DNA of 64,000 nt from Apostichopus japonicus. Lineage: Eukaryota; Echinodermata; Holothuroidea; Aspidochirotida; Stichopodidae. The first letter of the stretch is position 1, and each line of letters starts with the position of its first letter. Below are positions 63,501 through 64,000 of the stretch, in pieces. The position numbers and the translations under genes are program-made. The notes beneath the pieces were generated by a model. It was not told the origin of the DNA, did not search any database, and was given only the letters and a program-made list of their open reading frames with translations. The DNA is taken from the NCBI RefSeq assembly GCF_037975245.1, contig NC_092580.1, forward strand, positions 27,991,501 through 28,055,500. The letters are read 5' to 3'.

Positions 63501-63962
63501 AGTAGATTACTATATAAATTTTATCATGCATTAATCATATTTACTTAGCTCTCAAAAGTTTTTTATACCCCTTGGTTTGCATTGGGGAAGAACATGAATG
63601 TTGTCGTGTAAGTTTGTGGCAATATCCTGGGGGATGGCAGAGAACCTACCCATGGGGTGGGAGTGTGTGTGTATGGTGTCATTGATTACATATTGATGTT
63701 TAATACATCTACTGCATTTATGCATGTCATTACTGTTTCTTTGTCTGCAGAGTGACTGAACCAACATCAGGCAATGAAGATCCTCTGCAGAGAATGAGGA
63801 GGGAGCTGAATGAAAAAAACACAGAGAAAGTACTCGCTCTGAAGAGAGCCCACTCCCCTGAGCCACCCCCTCCACCACCGGAAAAGAAGAGCCGTCTAGA
63901 GGCGGGAAGTCCCCCAGTACCCCCTCCACCACCCCCAAGGAATATTCCAACCTTCGGTCCAG
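42439..63962 (+). CDS. KMT2E: KMT2E (MLL5)-type PHD/SET chromatin protein, 3' end beyond window
   Basis: Nuclear chromatin reader of the KMT2E/SETD5 family; the vertebrate PHD binds H3K4me3 and the SET is regarded as inactive. Coding exons: 42439-42509, 46774-46864, 47852-48063, 48225-48412, 49002-49174, 50626-50702, 51494-51784, 52215-52332, 52803-52912, 53825-54011, 55038-55451, 55952-56004, 56213-56239, 56741-56984, 57444-57617, 58141-58279, 59307-59506, 59934-59993, 61323-62459, 62843-63225, 63751-63962 (open, gtaatc donor). 1520 codons so far. Order: MAAGSE (19-24), DHNY HCF-1-binding motif (55-58), PHD (122-168), Lys-rich (188-245), SET core (~318-441), post-[11 protein letters not shown] (450-457), MTREERKM coiled coil (550-~590), NEWLNEK, TPLKKR and [10 protein letters not shown] blocks shared with human KMT2E. 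The PHD separates it from SETD5. The start is the first ATG after an in-frame TAA at 42415. Confidence 0.95.
42510..46773 (+). other. KMT2E-type intron after the start-codon exon (4.3 kb)
   Basis: Contains repeat D copy A (44640-45690), a G run at 45154-45169 and a poly-C run at 44651-44664. Otherwise nothing recognised. Confidence 0.65.
44640..45690 (+). repeat. Dispersed repeat D, copy A, with long 3' part
   Basis: 5' part shares CCCCGAGAAT, TTTTTGATTCCTTACC and TGATTGCATGTGTGTGTATG with 58450-59200. 3' part (45230-45690) shares GCTCAAAATTGGTAAAA, TGTTCTTTCTGGATATTG, CTGGTTCTCACTTAATTCT and AACTCACTTGCTCTACATTA with 54560-54930. AGGTCAATGGTCA at 44902-44914. Confidence 0.85.
46774..46864 (+). 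CDS. KMT2E: KMT2E-type coding exon 2 (residues 24-54)
   Basis: Ends LSYFGLPYQ, matching human SYIGLPYA just before the HCF-1-binding motif. The donor is weak (CAG|GTTGGT), with another GT (gtattt) four bases further that would break the frame. Confidence 0.85.
47852..48063 (+). CDS. KMT2E: KMT2E-type coding exon 3: DHNY motif, acidic linker, first PHD cysteines (55-125)
   Basis: Starts exactly at [21 protein letters not shown] fits the [DE]HxY HCF-1-binding consensus known in human MLL5. A Glu/Asp-rich linker follows, then TRCIC with PHD ligands Cys123 and Cys125 (split). Confidence 0.93.
48225..48412 (+). CDS. KMT2E: KMT2E-type coding exon 4: PHD finger (residues 125-188)
   Basis: C4HC3 ligands Cys137, Cys140, His145, Cys148, Cys162, Cys165. 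[12 protein letters not shown] and the VWQH tryptophan (Trp143) are conserved, so H3K4me3 reading is likely retained. Confidence 0.95.
48567..48720. repeat. Dispersed repeat E, copy in KMT2E-type intron 4
   Basis: CTCACTTACCTATCCCC, TCATGTCTAGAGTGACG, TAGTAACCTTTGACACTGACC in the order seen at 17345 and 20812. Confidence 0.62.
49002..49174 (+). CDS. KMT2E: KMT2E-type coding exon 5: lysine-rich segment (residues 188-245)
   Basis: Two basic runs ([24 protein letters not shown]) are probable nuclear localisation or nucleic-acid-binding sequence. Acceptor tgtcttacag, donor gtacct. Confidence 0.82.
50626..50702 (+). CDS. KMT2E: KMT2E-type coding exon 6 (residues 246-271)
   Basis: A 77-nt linker exon, no domain. 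Acceptor tctttcag, donor gtaagt; frame is kept into the next exon through a split Ser codon (TC|C). Confidence 0.75.
51494..51784 (+). CDS. KMT2E: KMT2E-type coding exon 7: start of SET region (residues 271-368)
   Basis: [19 protein letters not shown] is helical; [19 protein letters not shown] corresponds to the start of the SET fold in MLL5 (DLPPDALIIEYRG). An internal AAAGGTGAGG could act as an alternative donor, but the full exon is needed for the SET strand. Confidence 0.88.
52215..52332 (+). CDS. KMT2E: KMT2E-type coding exon 8: SET-N motif region (residues 368-407)
   Basis: [13 protein letters not shown] occupies the RFxNHSCxPN position of active SET enzymes. The Asn-His pair is replaced by Arg-Lys, as in MLL5 (RRSC). 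Confidence 0.93.
52803..52912 (+). CDS. KMT2E: KMT2E-type coding exon 9: SET C-terminal motif (residues 408-444)
   Basis: [20 protein letters not shown] aligns with MLL5. GLDFDV stands where active enzymes have ELTYDY. Confidence 0.93.
53533..53596 (+). repeat. Tandem 34-bp duplication
   Basis: GCGTCTGC(TT/CC)AGTCATGAATATGCAATATT twice in direct succession. Confidence 0.85.
53825..54011 (+). CDS. KMT2E: KMT2E-type coding exon 10: post-SET (residues 444-506)
   Basis: [15 protein letters not shown] has the C-x-C-x4-C post-SET zinc pattern (Cys450, Cys452, Cys457). [10 protein letters not shown] resembles the SPLRLSVSNNQ block of human MLL5. Confidence 0.93.
54160..54930 (+). repeat. Dispersed repeat D, copy B, with perfect DR1 element
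   Basis: Two ~145-bp units plus the 3' part seen in copy A, in the intron after the post-SET exon. AGGTCA-A-AGGTCA lies at 54480-54492. Confidence 0.85.
54480..54492 (+). promoter_or_regulatory. Perfect DR1 nuclear-receptor half-site pair
   Basis: AGGTCAAAGGTCA matches the RXR/HNF4/COUP-TF DR1 consensus exactly. It lies inside repeat D; activity is unknown. Confidence 0.5.
55038..55451 (+). CDS. KMT2E: KMT2E-type coding exon 11: coiled coil and acidic tail (residues 507-644)
   Basis: [20 protein letters not shown] (550-569) is nearly identical to the human [20 protein letters not shown] coiled coil. An acidic Glu-rich stretch follows. Confidence 0.95.
55952..56004 (+). CDS. KMT2E: KMT2E-type coding exon 12 (residues 645-662)
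   Basis: A 53-nt exon ([18 protein letters not shown]). Acceptor cccacatag, donor gtaagt. Confidence 0.78.
56213..56239 (+). CDS. KMT2E: KMT2E-type 27-nt microexon 13 (residues 662-671)
   Basis: Encodes [10 protein letters not shown] with split codons at both ends; acceptor ccttaatag, donor gtaagt. Length divisible by 3, so skipping keeps frame and removes a basic patch. Confidence 0.75.
56741..56984 (+). CDS. KMT2E: KMT2E-type coding exon 14: Ser-rich (residues 671-752)
   Basis: Ser-rich disordered stretch ending in HFKFPKTKR, comparable to YPKTKKH in human MLL5. Confidence 0.87.
57444..57617 (+). CDS. KMT2E: KMT2E-type coding exon 15 (residues 753-810)
   Basis: [13 protein letters not shown] corresponds to LVNEWLSEKNE of human MLL5. 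Confidence 0.9.
58141..58279 (+). CDS. KMT2E: KMT2E-type coding exon 16 (residues 811-857)
   Basis: RWLRQAMQE matches RWLKQALEE of human MLL5. A Gly/Ser/Pro-rich disordered stretch follows. Confidence 0.9.
58450..59200 (+). repeat. Dispersed repeat D, copy C, three ~147-bp units and a perfect DR1
   Basis: Units begin near 58595, 58741 and 58888; each has AACTT(C/T)ATAC...GTATGTAGA/ATCC...GAGT(T/A)CA...AAATTGGT and a GGTCA cluster. AGGTCAAAGGTCA at 58832-58844. The 3' part of copies A and B is mostly missing. Confidence 0.87.
58832..58844 (+). promoter_or_regulatory. Perfect DR1 nuclear-receptor half-site pair
   Basis: Second exact AGGTCA-A-AGGTCA, at the same place in the repeat D unit as 54480-54492. 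Confidence 0.5.
59307..59506 (+). CDS. KMT2E: KMT2E-type coding exon 17 (residues 857-923)
   Basis: [15 protein letters not shown] matches DLTTPLKKRRFYQLL of human MLL5. Donor gtatcg after an EEEEERGD run; a second possible donor (GAAG|GTACTT) lies about 115 bases earlier. Confidence 0.86.
59934..59993 (+). CDS. KMT2E: KMT2E-type 60-nt coding exon 18 (residues 924-943)
   Basis: [20 protein letters not shown], phase 0 on both sides, acceptor tctttacag, donor gtattt. Could be a cassette exon. No conserved motif, so support is splice sites and frame only. Confidence 0.6.
61323..62459 (+). CDS. KMT2E: KMT2E-type large coding exon 19 (residues 944-1322)
   Basis: 1137 nt of open, disordered sequence, Pro/Ser/Glu-rich, ending TPSKKK. 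The C-terminal border with the next exon ([12 protein letters not shown]) equals the human [14 protein letters not shown]. It includes an in-frame 21-bp repeat. Confidence 0.93.
61665..61737 (+). repeat. 21-bp coding minisatellite (VAPPVVP), about 3.5 copies
   Basis: Unit GTAGCACCCCCTGTAGTACCC repeated with single-base changes, each adding seven residues to a Pro/Val run within the large exon. Confidence 0.9.
62843..63225 (+). CDS. KMT2E: KMT2E-type coding exon 20 (residues 1323-1450)
   Basis: Begins [13 protein letters not shown], the best-conserved block of the C-terminal half. Acceptor tactccaag, donor gtaagt. Confidence 0.94.
63751..63962 (+). CDS. KMT2E: KMT2E-type coding exon 21, last in window (residues 1450-1520)
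   Basis: [19 protein letters not shown] then two poly-Pro runs ([20 protein letters not shown]). Donor gtaatc at 63963. Frame remains open (phase 1), so the gene continues downstream. Confidence 0.9.
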
Positions 63963-64000
63963 GTAATCCTTTTTTTCTAATGTATTGCCCGTGGGCTCAC

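Larger units (their letters stand above)
59507..63750 (+). other. KMT2E-type introns 17-20 (stretches over 300 bases)
   Basis: Introns 59507-59933, 59994-61322, 62460-62842 and 63226-63750. Part of dispersed repeat E at 60175-60250. Otherwise nothing recognised. Confidence 0.6.

Overview
The window is AT-rich animal DNA carrying two spliced genes in tandem on the + strand. Short GT-AG exons are separated by introns full of SINEs, MITEs, minisatellites and retroelement scraps. The protein families are metazoan. The intron density, single pre-duplication orthologues (one PKC delta/theta, one KMT2E-type gene) and the repeat landscape suggest a marine invertebrate deuterostome. An echinoderm, possibly a sea cucumber, is my best guess, but it rests on recollection of repeat motifs and is not proven.

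Layout: 1-6846 is upstream or 5' intronic DNA without a recognised gene. Positions 6847-33191 hold a complete coding sequence for a novel-type protein kinase C of the delta/theta class: 16 coding exons, 701 residues, in the order C2, pseudosubstrate, C1A, C1B, acidic hinge, kinase, C-tail. Its probable 3' UTR (33192 to about 35650) starts with a 62-bp tandem array and later has a G-rich tract. Positions 35650-39370 are repeat-rich intergenic DNA. Near 39370-39522 a CpG-richer patch with a perfect YY1-type site and a good splice donor looks like the promoter and non-coding first exon of the second gene. From 42439 to beyond the window end (last complete exon ends at 63962) lies a KMT2E (MLL5)-type chromatin gene: 21 coding exons and 1520 codons so far, in the order HCF-1-binding DHNY motif, PHD finger, lysine-rich segment, degenerate SET with post-SET, coiled coil, then a long disordered Pro/Ser-rich tail.

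The two genes act in unrelated pathways: membrane lipid signalling, and chromatin reading. Nothing suggests they work together beyond being neighbours. I found no new multi-gene system. The most interesting points are: (1) a tyrosine at position 22 of C1B in a novel PKC, where a tryptophan is expected; (2) a dispersed ~145-bp-unit repeat whose copies carry perfect or near-perfect DR1 nuclear-receptor elements (AGGTCA-N-AGGTCA) inside introns of both genes; (3) an upstream ORF overlapping the KMT2E-type start codon; (4) a SET domain lacking the expected catalytic residues but keeping the zinc post-SET; (5) several non-autonomous transposons with clean terminal repeats and target duplications.

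All exon boundaries were read by eye from frame continuity, GT-AG sites and family alignment. No searches were run.
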